Counted from the stretch's first letter, positions 9,839-19,847 are shown. The stretch is 64,000 bases of DNA from Streptomyces tuirus (GCF_014701095.1 NZ_AP023439.1:4948001-5012000), one strand, 5' to 3'. Notes: generated from the letters alone by a model not told the origin. Made by a program: numbers and translations.

Positions 9839-11452
9839 ATGCGCGGTGCCAAGAGCGCCAAGTGGGTCGCGGGTGCGATAGTCGTCGCCCTGGCTGCCAC
9901 TGCCTGCGGCGGCGGCGGTGACGACGAGGGGAAGAGCAAGGGTTCCGGCCCTGCGGGATACGTCTCGATCGACGTCGGCGAGCCGCAGAAGCCGCTCATC
10001 CCGGCTGACACGAACGAGAGCAACGGCTCGTACGTCATCCAGTCCCTCTTCACCCAGCTGCTGGACTTCGACTCCAAGGGTGACATCGTCTACACGAACG
10101 CCGAGTCGGTCACCACCGACGACTCGAAGACGTGGACGGTCAAGCTCAAGAAGGGCTGGAAGTTCCACAACGGCGAAGAAGTCACCTCCAAGTCGTACAT
10201 CGACGCCTGGAACTGGTACGCCAACATCAAGAACAACCAGCAGAACTCCTTCTGGTTCCAGGACATCAAGGGCTACGACGATGTCCACCCGGAGAAGGGT
10301 GACCCGAAGGCCGAGACCATGTCCGGTCTGAAGGCCGTGGACGACCACACCTTCACCATCGAGCTGAAGTACACGATGCCGTACTTCAACTACAAGCTCG
10401 GCTACACCACCTGGGCCCCGCTGCCCAAGGTCTTCTACGACGACCCGAAGGCCTTCGGCCAGAAGCCGGTCGGCAACGGTCCCTACAAGTTCGAGAAGTG
10501 GGACCACAAGAAGCTCATCCAGGTCAAGGCCTGGGACGAGTACCAGGGCCCGAACAAGGCGAAGAACAAGGGCGTCCAGTTCAAGGCGTACACGACCCTC
10601 GAGGCCGCGTACAAGGACGTCGTCTCCGGCAACCTGGACATGATCCGCCAGGTCGGCCCGACGGACCTGCCGAAGTACAAGCAGGACCTGGGCGACGGCG
10701 CCATCGAGCAGCCGTACGCGGCCATCCAGACGCTGACCCCGGCGTTCTACTCCAAGACCTTCAAGGACATCGACCCGAAGGTCCTGCAGGGTCTGTCGAT
10801 GGCGATCGACCGCGACACGATCACCAAGACGGTTCTGAACAACACCCGCACGCCGGCCAAGGGCTTCACGCCGCCCGGTGTCAAGGGCAACCAGAACCTG
10901 GACACGGACGTGTTCACGTACAACCCGACGAAGGCCAAGCAGCTCATCAAGGAGGGCGGTGGCGTTCCGGGCAACAAGTTCACCGTCCAGTACAACACCG
11001 ACGGTGGGCACAAGGAGTGGGTGACCGCGGTCTGCGAGTCCATCCGCAAGGCCACCGGTGTCGACTGCACGGGTGACCCGAAGCCCGACTTCGCCACGGA
11101 CCTCGAGGCCCGTGACAACGACCAGGTGAAGGGCATGTACCGCGGTGGCTGGGTCGCCGACTACCCGGTCAACGCCAACTTCATGAAGGAGCTGTACCAC
11201 ACCACCGCCGAGGCCAACAACGGTCGCTTCTCCAACAAGGAGATCGACGGGCTGATGAACAAGGCGGACAACGCCAAGTCCCTCGACGCGTCGGTGAAGG
11301 CCTTCCAGGAGGTCGAGAAGAAGCTGGTCGAGCACATGCCGGCCATCCCGCTCTGGTACTACCGCATCAACGGCGGCCACGGTAAGAACGTCGACAACGT
11401 CAACGTCGACTTCCACGGTGACCTCGAAGTGTGGGCCGTCACCACCAAGTAA
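9839..11452 (+). CDS. Oligopeptide ABC transporter substrate-binding lipoprotein
   Basis: Family 5 peptide-binding lipoprotein, 537 residues, first gene of a five-gene importer. Signal peptide and lipobox ATAC (about residues 20-23) are followed by a Gly/Asp-rich linker. Family features include ESNGSYVIQSLFTQLLDFD, NGEEVTSKSYIDAWNWY, PVGNGPYKFEKW and the C-terminal MPAIPLWYYRINGG. Lysines are unusually frequent. The gene has an AGGAGG ribosome site and is followed by a large intercistronic hairpin, a layout expected to give more binding protein than permease. The substrate cannot be read from the sequence; oligopeptides are the family norm. The operon resembles SCO5117-SCO5121 by gene order (recalled). 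Confidence 0.93.
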   Translation: MRGAKSAKWVAGAIVVALAATACGGGGDDEGKSKGSGPAGYVSIDVGEPQKPLIPADTNESNGSYVIQSLFTQLLDFDSKGDIVYTNAESVTTDDSKTWTVKLKKGWKFHNGEEVTSKSYIDAWNWYANIKNNQQNSFWFQDIKGYDDVHPEKGDPKAETMSGLKAVDDHTFTIELKYTMPYFNYKLGYTTWAPLPKVFYDDPKAFGQKPVGNGPYKFEKWDHKKLIQVKAWDEYQGPNKAKNKGVQFKAYTTLEAAYKDVVSGNLDMIRQVGPTDLPKYKQDLGDGAIEQPYAAIQTLTPAFYSKTFKDIDPKVLQGLSMAIDRDTITKTVLNNTRTPAKGFTPPGVKGNQNLDTDVFTYNPTKAKQLIKEGGGVPGNKFTVQYNTDGGHKEWVTAVCESIRKATGVDCTGDPKPDFATDLEARDNDQVKGMYRGGWVADYPVNANFMKELYHTTAEANNGRFSNKEIDGLMNKADNAKSLDASVKAFQEVEKKLVEHMPAIPLWYYRINGGHGKNVDNVNVDFHGDLEVWAVTTK

Positions 11453-11514
11453 GAGGAGCCCGTCGGGCTCTTCCCACTCGGCCGTAGACCCGCCGCCGCT
11501 CCGGCGGCGGTGGG

Positions 11515-11559
11515 AGGTACGGGGGGCCGTCTCGCCGATCGGAGACGGCCCCCGTACCT
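11515..11559 (+). promoter_or_regulatory. Intercistronic stem-loop between binding-protein and permease genes
   Basis: The stretch 11515-11533 pairs with 11542-11559, a long GC-rich stem interrupted by a single unpaired G, closed by an 8-base loop. Smaller hairpins lie upstream (11456-11470 and about 11490-11511). Such structures after a binding-protein gene usually stabilise the upstream message and reduce read-through into the permeases. Confidence 0.7.
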
Positions 11560-11584
11560 GCGTTAACCCCTCACGGAGGCACCT

Positions 11585-12514
11585 ATGGGGCGCTATGTCG
11601 CACGACGACTGCTCCAGATGATCCCGGTGTTCATCGGATCAACCCTGCTCATCTTCTGCATGATGTACGCCCTGCCCGGCGATCCCGTCCGGGCGATGAT
11701 GGGGGATCAGGCGTACGACCCGGCGGTGGTCGCGAGCATCAAGAAGGAGCTCGGGCTCGACCAGCCGCTCCTTCAGCAGTACGTGAACTACATGACGGGC
11801 CTGTTCCAGGGCGACTTCGGTACCCAGATCGCCAGCCAGCGGCCCATCGCGGACATCATCAGCGATGCGTTCCCGGTGACGATCAGACTGACGATCTTCT
11901 CGTTCACCTTCGTCACGGTCGTGGGCATCGGCCTCGGCATCGTCGCGGGCCTGCGCCCCGACACGCTGCGGGACCGCGGACTGCTGACCCTGACGCTGTT
12001 CCTCGTCTCGATGCCGTCCTTCGTGCTGGGCTTCCTGCTGCAGTACCTGCTCGCCTTCAAGTGGTCGGTCACGACTCCCACGGTGACCGACTCGACGGAC
12101 TTCTCCCAGCTCTTCCTGCCGGCCACCGTGCTGGCGTCGCTCTCGCTCGCCTACGTCGCCCGGTTGACCCGCACGTCGATCGCGGAGAACCTGCGGTCCG
12201 ACTACATCCGCACCGCCGTGGCGAAGGGGCTGCCGCGCCGCCGTATCGTCGGCGTCCACCTGATGCGCAACTCGCTGATTCCCGTCGTCACCTTCCTCGG
12301 CATCGAGATCGGCAGCCTGATGACCGGCGCCATCGTGACCGAGGGCATCTTCAACGTTCGCGGCATCGGTATCGAGATCTACGAGGCCCTCAGCCGGCGT
12401 GAGGGCGCCACCGTCGTGGGGATCGCCTCCCTCATGGTGGTCATCTACCTCGTTGCCAGCTTGATCGTCGACCTGCTTTACGCGGTCCTGGACCCGAGGA
12501 TCCGGTATGCCTGA
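11585..12514 (+). CDS. Oligopeptide ABC transporter permease (DppB/OppB type)
   Basis: First transmembrane subunit of the importer, 309 residues, with about six membrane helices. The N-terminal helix begins MGRYVARRLLQMIPVFIGST, typical of DppB. The EAA loop that contacts the ATPases is seen as YIRTAVAKGLPRRRIVGVH (about 200-220). A GGAGG (11575-11579) precedes ATG 11585. It overlaps the next permease gene by 8 bp, which suggests translational coupling. Confidence 0.94.
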   Translation: MGRYVARRLLQMIPVFIGSTLLIFCMMYALPGDPVRAMMGDQAYDPAVVASIKKELGLDQPLLQQYVNYMTGLFQGDFGTQIASQRPIADIISDAFPVTIRLTIFSFTFVTVVGIGLGIVAGLRPDTLRDRGLLTLTLFLVSMPSFVLGFLLQYLLAFKWSVTTPTVTDSTDFSQLFLPATVLASLSLAYVARLTRTSIAENLRSDYIRTAVAKGLPRRRIVGVHLMRNSLIPVVTFLGIEIGSLMTGAIVTEGIFNVRGIGIEIYEALSRREGATVVGIASLMVVIYLVASLIVDLLYAVLDPRIRYA

Positions 12515-13469
12515 CAAGACCGTCGTGAAGAAGGTCGAAGCCCTTCCCGGTGACACGGTGAGCACCGCGGGCGTGGTCGTGACCGACGCGGGACCGGCTC
12601 CCGAGAAGGCGCGCAGCCTGTGGTCCGACGCCTGGCACGACCTGCGGCGCAACCCGCTCTTCCTGATCTCGGCCGTGCTGATCGTGTTCCTGCTGGTGAT
12701 GTCGGTCTGGCCGGGACTGTTCACCAGTGCCTCGCCCCGCGACGCCGATCTGGCCAAGCACTATCTGGGGAAGCCGAACTGGGGCCATGTCTTCGCCCCG
12801 GACTGGCTCGGCTACGACGTCCAGGGCCGTTCCGTCTACGCCCGTGTCGTCTACGGTGCCCGTGCCTCGATCACCGTCGGCGTGGGTGTCACCCTCGCCG
12901 TCACCGTCATCGGCACGATCATCGGCATGATCGCCGGCTACTTCGGCGGCTGGACCGACACCCTGCTCTCGCGGGTGACCGACATCTTCCTCGGCATCCC
13001 GTTCCTGCTCGGTGCCCTGGTGGTGCTCAACTCCTTCGACGACCGCACCGTCTGGGTCGTCATCATGGCCCTCGCCTTCCTCGGCTGGACCCAGATCGCC
13101 CGAGTCGCCCGCGGTGCCGTGATCACCATCAAGCAGGCCGACTACGTCGTGGCCGCCAAGGCGCTCGGCGCCTCGACCTCGCGGATCCTGTTCCGGCACA
13201 TCCTGCCCAACGCGCTCGCGCCCATCATCGTCGTGGCGACCATCGCCCTCGGCGGCTACATCGCGGCCGAGGCCACCCTGTCCTTCCTGGGCGTGGGTCT
13301 CGGAGACACGGCGGTAAGCTGGGGCGGCGACGTGGCGCGAGGACGTGAGCAGCTCCGTATCGCCCCGCACACCCTGATCATCCCCTCGGTGATGGTCTCG
13401 ATCACGGTGCTGTCGTTCCTGATGTTCGGCGATGCGGTACGCAACGCCCTCGATCCCAAGCTGCGCTGA
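12507..13469 (+). CDS. Oligopeptide ABC transporter permease (DppC/OppC type)
   Basis: Second transmembrane subunit, 320 residues. A cytoplasmic N-terminal extension of about 45 residues precedes the first helix (LFLISAVLIVFLLVMSVWPG), as in DppC proteins. The characteristic periplasmic stretch LGYDVQGRSVYARVVYGAR and the EAA loop QADYVVAAKALGASTSRILF (about 210-230) are present. The start codon overlaps the end of the preceding permease gene by 8 bp. Confidence 0.94.
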   Translation: MPDKTVVKKVEALPGDTVSTAGVVVTDAGPAPEKARSLWSDAWHDLRRNPLFLISAVLIVFLLVMSVWPGLFTSASPRDADLAKHYLGKPNWGHVFAPDWLGYDVQGRSVYARVVYGARASITVGVGVTLAVTVIGTIIGMIAGYFGGWTDTLLSRVTDIFLGIPFLLGALVVLNSFDDRTVWVVIMALAFLGWTQIARVARGAVITIKQADYVVAAKALGASTSRILFRHILPNALAPIIVVATIALGGYIAAEATLSFLGVGLGDTAVSWGGDVARGREQLRIAPHTLIIPSVMVSITVLSFLMFGDAVRNALDPKLR

Positions 13470-13480
13470 GGGAGGCGTAC

Positions 13481-14539
13481 GTGACCATCATCGATGAAGT
13501 GGCCGAGAGTCCCGCACCGGACGGCTCGGAGGGCACGGACCGCCCGCTGCTCGAAGTCCGCGACCTGCACGTGGAGTTCCACACCCGCGACGGCGTGGCC
13601 AAGGCCGTCAACGGCGTCAACTACTCCGTGTCCGCGGGTGAGACGCTCGCCGTGCTCGGCGAATCCGGCTCCGGCAAGTCCGTCACCGCGCAGGCCATCA
13701 TGGGCATCCTCGACATGCCGCCCGGCCGTATCCCCCAGGGTGAGATCCTCTTCCGCGGCCAGGACATGCTGAAGATGTCCGCCGAGGAGCGCCGCAAGAT
13801 CCGCGGCCGGCGCATCGCCATGATCTTCCAGGACGCGCTGTCCTCACTGAACCCGGTACTGACCGTCGGCTACCAGCTCGCCGAGATGTTCCGCGTCCAC
13901 CAGGGCATGTCCAAGAAGGACGCCAAGGTCAAGGCGATCGAGCTGATGGACCGGGTGAAGATCCCGGCCGCCGCGGCCCGGGTGAACGACTACCCGCACC
14001 AGTTCTCGGGCGGTATGCGCCAGCGCATCATGATCGCGATGGCGCTCGCCCTGGAGCCGGACCTGATCATCGCCGACGAGCCGACGACGGCCCTCGACGT
14101 GACGGTCCAGGCTCAGGTCATGGACCTGCTCGCGGACTTGCAGCGCGAGTACAACATGGGTCTGATCCTGATCACCCACGACCTCGGCGTGGTCGCCGAC
14201 GTCGCGGACAAGATCGCCGTGATGTACGCGGGCCGCATCGTGGAGCGCGCTCCGGTCCGCGAGCTGTACAAGCGCCCCGCGCACCCGTACACCAAGGGTC
14301 TGCTGGACTCGATCCCGCGTCTGGACCAGAAGGGCCAGGAGCTGTACGCGATCAAGGGCCTGCCGCCCAACCTGACGCGTATCCCGTCCGGCTGCGCCTT
14401 CAACCCGCGCTGCCCCAAGGCCCAGGACGTCTGCCGTACGGACGTCCCGGCGCTGTTCCCCGTCACCGAGCGGGACGGCGGCGAGCTCGTCGGCCGCGGC
14501 AGCGCGTGCCACTTCTGGAAGGAGACGATCCATGGCTGA
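13481..14539 (+). CDS. Oligopeptide ABC transporter ATP-binding protein (DppD/OppD type)
   Basis: ATPase subunit of 352 residues starting at GTG 13481 after GGGAGGCGTAC. Walker A is GESGSGKS (about 60-67), the signature motif [15 protein letters not shown] (about 170-184), Walker [14 protein letters not shown] and the switch His in ITHDLG. The OppD-type C-terminal Cys-rich region ([15 protein letters not shown]) is intact; in family members this region can carry an iron-sulfur cluster. It overlaps the next ATPase gene by 8 bp. Together the two ATPases would form the heterodimeric motor. Confidence 0.95.
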   Translation: MTIIDEVAESPAPDGSEGTDRPLLEVRDLHVEFHTRDGVAKAVNGVNYSVSAGETLAVLGESGSGKSVTAQAIMGILDMPPGRIPQGEILFRGQDMLKMSAEERRKIRGRRIAMIFQDALSSLNPVLTVGYQLAEMFRVHQGMSKKDAKVKAIELMDRVKIPAAAARVNDYPHQFSGGMRQRIMIAMALALEPDLIIADEPTTALDVTVQAQVMDLLADLQREYNMGLILITHDLGVVADVADKIAVMYAGRIVERAPVRELYKRPAHPYTKGLLDSIPRLDQKGQELYAIKGLPPNLTRIPSGCAFNPRCPKAQDVCRTDVPALFPVTERDGGELVGRGSACHFWKETIHG

Positions 14540-15680
14540 GCTCGGCAAGACCGACGAGCCCCAGGACGCCACGCCGAACGTCTCCGAGGTCGAGGTCGTC
14601 GACGCCTCCTCCGAGACGGAGGCGGTCGCCGCTATCGAGGCGCCGGTGCAGCGGGGCGAGCCGATCCTGCAGGTGCGCAACCTGGTGAAGCACTTCCCGC
14701 TCACCCAGGGCATCCTGTTCAAGAAGCAGGTCGGCGCGGTCAAGGCGGTCGACGGCATCTCCTTCGACCTCTACCAGGGCGAGACGCTCGGCATCGTGGG
14801 CGAGTCCGGCTGTGGCAAGTCCACGGTCGCCAAGCTGCTGATGCTGCTGGAGAAGCCGACCGCGGGCGAGATCTTCTACAAGGGCCAGGACATCACCAAG
14901 CTGTCCGGGCGTGCGCTGAAGGCGGTCCGCCGGAACATCCAGATGGTGTTCCAGGACCCGTACACCTCGCTCAACCCCCGTATGACGGTGGGCGACATCA
15001 TCGGGGAGACCTTCGAGATCCACCCCGAGGTGGCACCGAAGGGCGACCGCCGCCGCAAGGTCCAGGAGCTCCTGGACGTCGTCGGCCTCAACCCCGAGTA
15101 CATCAACCGCTATCCGCACCAGTTCTCGGGCGGTCAGCGCCAGCGCATCGGCATCGCCCGCGGCCTGGCCCTGAACCCCGAGATCATCATCTGCGACGAG
15201 CCGGTCTCCGCGCTGGACGTGTCCGTCCAGGCGCAGGTCATCAACCTGATGGAGAAGCTGCAGAACGAGTTCAACCTCTCGTATCTCTTCATCGCGCACG
15301 ACCTGTCGATCGTCCGGCACATCTCGGACCGCGTGGGTGTGATGTACCTCGGCAAGATGGCCGAGATCGGGACGGACGAGCAGATCTACGACCACCCGAC
15401 GCATCCGTACACCCAGGCGCTGCTCTCCGCGGTCCCGGTGCCGGATCCGGAGGCCCGTGAAGGCCGCGAGCGGATCATCCTGACCGGCGACGTCCCGTCC
15501 CCGGCCAACCCGCCCTCCGGCTGCCGCTTCCGTACCCGCTGCTGGAAGGCGGAGGACAGGTGCGCGGAGGAGGTGCCCCTGCTGGCGGTACCTGCGCGTT
15601 TCGAGGGCGTGGACACGCCGGCGGCGCACGAGTCGGCGTGCCACTTCGCCGAGGAGAAGGACGTCGTCCACGCGGTGTGA
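14532..15680 (+). CDS. Oligopeptide ABC transporter ATP-binding protein (DppF/OppF type)
   Basis: Second ATPase subunit, 382 residues, last gene of the operon. An acidic N-terminal extension of about 45 residues precedes the nucleotide-binding domain. Seen: Walker A GESGCGKS, signature FSGGQRQRIGIARGL, Walker B IIICDEPVSALDV, switch His in IAHDLS, and the C-terminal Cys motif GCRFRTRCWKAEDRC. The overlap with the preceding gene indicates coupling. The operon then meets the S9 peptidase gene head to tail across a shared hairpin. Confidence 0.95.
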   Translation: MAELGKTDEPQDATPNVSEVEVVDASSETEAVAAIEAPVQRGEPILQVRNLVKHFPLTQGILFKKQVGAVKAVDGISFDLYQGETLGIVGESGCGKSTVAKLLMLLEKPTAGEIFYKGQDITKLSGRALKAVRRNIQMVFQDPYTSLNPRMTVGDIIGETFEIHPEVAPKGDRRRKVQELLDVVGLNPEYINRYPHQFSGGQRQRIGIARGLALNPEIIICDEPVSALDVSVQAQVINLMEKLQNEFNLSYLFIAHDLSIVRHISDRVGVMYLGKMAEIGTDEQIYDHPTHPYTQALLSAVPVPDPEAREGRERIILTGDVPSPANPPSGCRFRTRCWKAEDRCAEEVPLLAVPARFEGVDTPAAHESACHFAEEKDVVHAV

Positions 15681-15813
15681 GCCGCCGTCGGACCGGCAGC
15701 AGGTACCGGTCGAACCCCCGCCAACTGCGTTAACACGCAGGCAACTTCGCCGACCCGGTTCCGATATACGGACGCGTCACGCTGGTGGGCGTACGGCCGT
15801 GCGGGTGCCGTAG

Positions 15814-15845
15814 CGGGCCGGAGCGCTGTGAGGCGTTCCGGCCCG
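15814..15845. terminator. Shared hairpin between the peptide importer operon and the S9 peptidase gene
   Basis: A stem of nine perfect pairs (15814-15822 with 15837-15845), extended inward with one mismatch, lies between two convergent stop codons and can terminate from both sides. Confidence 0.7.
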
Positions 15846-15854
15846 TCGCCGTGT

Positions 15855-17981
15855 TCAGGCGGTGGTGATGCCCAGGGAGCGCTTCAGGAAGTCGACCTGG
15901 AGGAGGAGCAGGTTCTCGGCGACCTGTTCCTGCGGGGTCATGTGTGTGACACCGGACAGCGGCAGCACCTCGTGCGGGCGGCCGGCGGCCAGCAGTGCTG
16001 AGGACAGGCGCAGGGCGTGGGCGACCACCACGTTGTCGTCGGCGAGGCCGTGCACGATCATCAGGGGGCGGTGCGGCTCGGCGGGGGACGACAGCCCCTC
16101 GGCGGTGACCAGGGAGCTCTTCGCGTACGACTCCGGGTGCTCGGCCGGCGTGCCCAGGTAGCGCTCCGTGTAGTGGGTGTCGTACAGGCTCCAGTCGGTC
16201 ACCGGCGCGCCCGCGATGCCCGCGTGGAAGACGTCGGGGCGGCGCAGCACCGCCAGGCCCGCCAGCCAGCCGCCGTAGGACCAGCCGCGGATCGCCACCC
16301 GGGACAGGTCCAGGGGGTGGCGCTGCGCGAGGTCCTCGAGCGCGTCCACCTGGTCGTCCAGCGACAGCGTGAAGTCGTGGTGGATCGCCTTCTCCCAGGC
16401 GGGGGAGCGGCCCGGGGTGCCGCGGCCGTCCGCGACCACGACCGCGAAGCCCTGGTCCGCGAACCACTGCGACGTGAGGTGTGCGTTGTGCGCGGCGACC
16501 ACCCGCTGGCCGTGGGGACCCCCATAGGGGTCCATGAGCACCGGCAGGGGGGTGTCACCGTCGTAGTCCCGAGGCATAAGCACGGCGCACGGGACACGGC
16601 GTGCGCCCCCCTCCGTGAGCGTCACGCGGGGGGACATACCAGGATCTTCGGCGTACGAAGGGACAGTCGTGGTCGGTTTTCCGTCGCGCAGGATCCGCAC
16701 CAGTGAACCTGGCCGGTTCAGTGTCGCCGAGACCAGAACCGTCACCTCCCCGGCCCGCACCGCGGCGTGCACGCCCGGCTCCTGCGACACCCGCTCCACG
16801 CCCAGTTCGTTCACCCGGTACACGTGCACCTGGCCCGTCTCCGCCTCCCCGGTGGCCTCCGCGCCCGCCGACGCCGAGACCAGCACGTCGTGCGCGGAGA
16901 CGTCCAGCACGGCCCGGACGTGCAACTGCGCTCCGGTGAGCGGCCGGTCCCCGACCGCCAGCACCCGTGCACCGCCCTCGTCCGCGATCCGCACCAGCTG
17001 CCCCGAGGGGCTCCAGCACGGCACCCCGGGGAAAAGATCCAGCCATGTTGGATCTTCGTCGGCGTGCACCATCCGCGTCGCGCCGGTGTCCGGATCCACG
17101 GCCAGGATCAGCTGACTGCGCTGGTCGCGCGCCTGTACGAGCAGCAGCGGCGCGCCCGCCGCTGACCAGTGGACATGCGCCAGATACGGGTAGCGCGCCC
17201 GGTCCCAGGCGACCTCCGTGCGCGGCCCGTCCAGCCCGATCACGAACAGCCGCACCTCCGCGTTGTCCGTGCCCGCCGCCGGATACGGCACCCGCTGCGG
17301 CTTCCGCTCCGGATGCGCGGGGTCGGCGATCCACCACCGCTGCACCGGCGTGTCGTCCACCCGCGCCATGAGCAGCCGGTCCGACTCCGGAGCCCACCAG
17401 AACCCCCGGGACCGCCCCATCTCCTCGGCCGCGATGAACTCGGCCAGCCCGTATGAGACATTCTCCGACTCGGGCTCGGCGAGCGCCCGGTCACCCTCCC
17501 CCTCGGCGCCCACCACCCGCAGGGCCCCCTGCGCGACGTACGCGACGTGCCGTCCGTCGGGTGAGGGACGGGGGTCGATCACCGGCCCCGGCGTGGGCAG
17601 TTCACGCGCCGTCCCGGCCCGCAGTTCGGCCGCGAAAAGCCGCCCTGACAAGGCGAAAGAGGCCAGTTCGACCGCTGTGTCGGTGGCGTACCCGACGATG
17701 CCGGCCCCGCCCTCACGGCTGCGCTCGCGCCGGGCCCGCTCCTCGGGCGAGAGGTCCTCCGAGGTACCGCCCAGCAGGGTGCGCGGGTCGGCGGCCAGGC
17801 GCTCCCCGCCCTCCTCCGTGTCGAGGACCCAGAGCGAATTCGCCCGGTCCGTACCGGAAGCGGAGCGCAGGAACACGACACGCGAACCGTCGGGCGCCAC
17901 GGTGAACGAACGGGGCGCGCCGAGGGTGAAGCGCTGGGTACGGGCGTGCCGTCGGGGGAAGGAGTGAGGCTCGGTCGTCAT
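15855..17981 (-). CDS. S9 family prolyl oligopeptidase-type peptidase (DPP IV-like)
   Basis: Cytoplasmic serine peptidase of 708 residues. The N-terminal two thirds form a DPP IV-like beta-propeller and the last 250 residues an alpha/beta-hydrolase domain. The catalytic triad is visible as GWSYGG (Ser about 568), HGLADDN (first Asp about 648) and GVTHMT (His about 680). The start is ATG 17981 (MTTEPHSFPRR); the same frame extends upstream to 18647 but without family similarity. There is no signal peptide, so it probably trims imported or intracellular peptides. Its position beside a peptide importer fits that role (inference). The ribosome binding site is weak. Confidence 0.92.
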   Translation of the reverse strand: MTTEPHSFPRRHARTQRFTLGAPRSFTVAPDGSRVVFLRSASGTDRANSLWVLDTEEGGERLAADPRTLLGGTSEDLSPEERARRERSREGGAGIVGYATDTAVELASFALSGRLFAAELRAGTARELPTPGPVIDPRPSPDGRHVAYVAQGALRVVGAEGEGDRALAEPESENVSYGLAEFIAAEEMGRSRGFWWAPESDRLLMARVDDTPVQRWWIADPAHPERKPQRVPYPAAGTDNAEVRLFVIGLDGPRTEVAWDRARYPYLAHVHWSAAGAPLLLVQARDQRSQLILAVDPDTGATRMVHADEDPTWLDLFPGVPCWSPSGQLVRIADEGGARVLAVGDRPLTGAQLHVRAVLDVSAHDVLVSASAGAEATGEAETGQVHVYRVNELGVERVSQEPGVHAAVRAGEVTVLVSATLNRPGSLVRILRDGKPTTTVPSYAEDPGMSPRVTLTEGGARRVPCAVLMPRDYDGDTPLPVLMDPYGGPHGQRVVAAHNAHLTSQWFADQGFAVVVADGRGTPGRSPAWEKAIHHDFTLSLDDQVDALEDLAQRHPLDLSRVAIRGWSYGGWLAGLAVLRRPDVFHAGIAGAPVTDWSLYDTHYTERYLGTPAEHPESYAKSSLVTAEGLSSPAEPHRPLMIVHGLADDNVVVAHALRLSSALLAAGRPHEVLPLSGVTHMTPQEQVAENLLLLQVDFLKRSLGITTA

Positions 17982-18158
17982 GCCCTGACCATATTGGCCA
18001 TGCGCCCCCTTGTGCGGCCGTGCGCCGATCGATGCGCGCAGAGGGATAGTTATGATCAATGTCGCATAGTGGGTATGAACCTGCTGGCTGCTGTACGGAT
18101 TTGATGCCCCCATAGTCCGACCCCCCGCGCCCTCGTGGATCTTTGGAGGTGAGCCGCC
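17982..18158. promoter_or_regulatory. Divergent promoter region, S9 peptidase / small membrane protein
   Basis: A 177-bp divergent gap with a locally AT-rich core (about 18045-18110). Several TANNNT-like -10 candidates occur in that core, but none is paired with a good -35. GGAGGTGA (18144-18151) serves the downstream GTG start at 18159. Confidence 0.4.
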
Positions 18159-18353
18159 GTGGCACTCTCGATTTCGGCGGTGGTGCTGCTGGCGATCATC
18201 GTCTTCCTGCTCATCAAGAAGTCGGGGCTGAAGGCGGGGCATGCGATCGTCTGCATGCTGCTCGGCTTCTACCTCGCCTCCTCGACCGTCGCTCCCACGA
18301 TCAACGAGCTGACGACGAACATCGCGGGCATGATCGGCAGCATCAAGTTCTGA
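18159..18353 (+). CDS. Small conserved membrane protein, 64 residues
   Basis: A tiny protein starting at GTG 18159 behind a near-perfect GGAGGTGA. It has two hydrophobic helices: about 4-18, then a Lys-Lys turn, then about 27-45, ending with a short polar tail. Function is unknown. I recall a similarly sized product just upstream of mshB in S. coelicolor, which supports it being a real gene. With 28 bp to mshB it is probably cotranscribed with the mycothiol gene. Confidence 0.75.
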   Translation: MALSISAVVLLAIIVFLLIKKSGLKAGHAIVCMLLGFYLASSTVAPTINELTTNIAGMIGSIKF

Positions 18354-18381
18354 CCGGCGTGGGACCTCGTAGGCTGGTCCC

Positions 18382-19284
18382 ATGACGGAACTGCCCTCCC
18401 CCAAGCTCTCCGAGCAGGGGGGACCCCCACCTCGCTCCGCGAGGCGTCTGCTGCTGGTGCACGCGCACCCGGACGACGAGTCGATCAACAACGGCGCGAC
18501 CATGGCCAGGTACGCGGCCGAGGGTGCCCACGTCACCCTGGTCACCTGCACCCTCGGCGAGCGCGGCGAGGTCATCCCGCCCGAGCTCGCGCACCTGACG
18601 GGCGCCGCCCTGGGCCAGTACCGCCGCCGTGAGCTCACCGCCGCCATGGCCGAGCTCGGCGTGACGGACTTCCGCCTGCTCGGCGGCGCCGGCCGCTACA
18701 GCGACTCCGGGATGATGGGCCTGCCCGACAACGACGACCCCGGCTGCTTCTGGCAGGCCGACGTCGACGAGGCCGCCGCACACCTCGTCGAGGTGATCCG
18801 CGAGGTACGCCCCCAGGTCCTCGTCACCTACGACGACCACGGCGGCTACGGCCACCCCGACCACATCCAGGCCCACCGGGTCGCCATGCGCGCCGCGGAA
18901 CTGTCCGCCGACGCCGGCGTCCCCATCCCCAAGGTCTACTGGAACCGGGTCCCCCGGCCCGTTGTGGAGGCGTCCTTCGCGCGCCTGAGGGAGGACCTGC
19001 CCGGCACGCCCTTCGCCAAGGCCGCCGACGTCGACGACGTCCCGGGTGTGGTGCCCGAGGAGCGGATCACCACCGTGGTCGACGGCACCGCCCACGCCGC
19101 CGCCAAGGCCGCCGCGATGCGCGCCCACGCCACCCAGATCACCGTGGCCGAGCCGTACTTCGCGCTGTCCAACGAACTCGCCCAGCCGATCCTCACCACC
19201 GAGTACTACGAGCTGGTGCGGGGCGAGCGGGGCTCCGCCGAACCGGAGACGGACCTCTTCGCCGGTCTCGGGGAGGCCTCATGA
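18382..19284 (+). CDS. mshB: N-acetyl-1-D-myo-inosityl-2-amino-2-deoxy-alpha-D-glucopyranoside deacetylase
   Basis: Zinc-dependent deacetylase (LmbE/PIG-L fold) that converts GlcNAc-inositol to GlcN-inositol, the second committed step of mycothiol synthesis. The 300-residue protein has HAHPDDE (27-33) and GHPDH (157-161). By comparison with M. tuberculosis MshB, His29, Asp32 and His161 would bind zinc, with Asp31 and His158 catalytic. The mycothiol conjugate amidase Mca is a paralogue; the residue order and isolation from cysteine genes favour MshB. The stop codon overlaps the start of the next gene as ATGA, so the two are translationally coupled. Confidence 0.95.
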   Translation: MTELPSPKLSEQGGPPPRSARRLLLVHAHPDDESINNGATMARYAAEGAHVTLVTCTLGERGEVIPPELAHLTGAALGQYRRRELTAAMAELGVTDFRLLGGAGRYSDSGMMGLPDNDDPGCFWQADVDEAAAHLVEVIREVRPQVLVTYDDHGGYGHPDHIQAHRVAMRAAELSADAGVPIPKVYWNRVPRPVVEASFARLREDLPGTPFAKAADVDDVPGVVPEERITTVVDGTAHAAAKAAAMRAHATQITVAEPYFALSNELAQPILTTEYYELVRGERGSAEPETDLFAGLGEAS

Positions 19285-19691
19285 GCGACCGGACGCCGAT
19301 GCTCGCCCAGCCGATGCGCCCGCCCACCGCCGGACGCGTCGGTGCCTGCCTCGGGTTCTTCGTGCTCGGCGTCCTGGTGGGCGTGGCCGGGGCCCTGGTG
19401 CAGCCCGGATGGTTCCCGGGCGGGCTGCTGCTCGCCCTGGCCGGTGAGGCCGGAGCCGTCCTGGGCGCCAGTCGTGTCCTGCGCGGCCGGGCCGGGGGCG
19501 TCTCGGTCGCGGCCGGCTGGATGCTCTCGGTCGTGCTGCTGACCGCCAGCCGCCCCGAGGGCGACTTCCTCTTCGCCGCGGGGAGCGGCTCCTATCTCTT
19601 CCTCCTCGGGGGCATCGCCGTGGCTGTGATCTGCGCCACCATCGCCCCGGGGCGGCAACCGGACGGCGGCCCCGTCCGACTTGCCAAGTGA
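19281..19691 (+). CDS. Conserved membrane protein coupled to mshB, function unknown
   Basis: A 136-residue integral membrane protein with four predicted helices (about 18-40, 44-62, 72-90, 98-118). It overlaps mshB by four bases (ATGA). No catalytic or transport motif is recognisable. Coupling to mshB is probably historical, since a membrane step is not known in mycothiol synthesis. Confidence 0.75.
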   Translation: MSDRTPMLAQPMRPPTAGRVGACLGFFVLGVLVGVAGALVQPGWFPGGLLLALAGEAGAVLGASRVLRGRAGGVSVAAGWMLSVVLLTASRPEGDFLFAAGSGSYLFLLGGIAVAVICATIAPGRQPDGGPVRLAK

Positions 19692-19847
19692 CGTACCACT
19701 TCGCCAGGACGTGGCCGTGGGGGTCCGGTGTGAGTTTCCACGGCGGTCACGGGATACGGGCGAGAAGTGGCCAGTATGGTGGTGCGCGCCGCCGAGCTGC
19801 CCGCGTGAGGTTGTGTCGGGCGGCGGAGCCAACCGGGAGAACCTGCC

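Noticed and set aside
17982-18647. Extended N-terminus of the S9 peptidase frame up to 18647
   Set aside because: The extension runs through the divergent small membrane protein gene and part of mshB and has no peptidase similarity; family similarity begins at ATG 17981.
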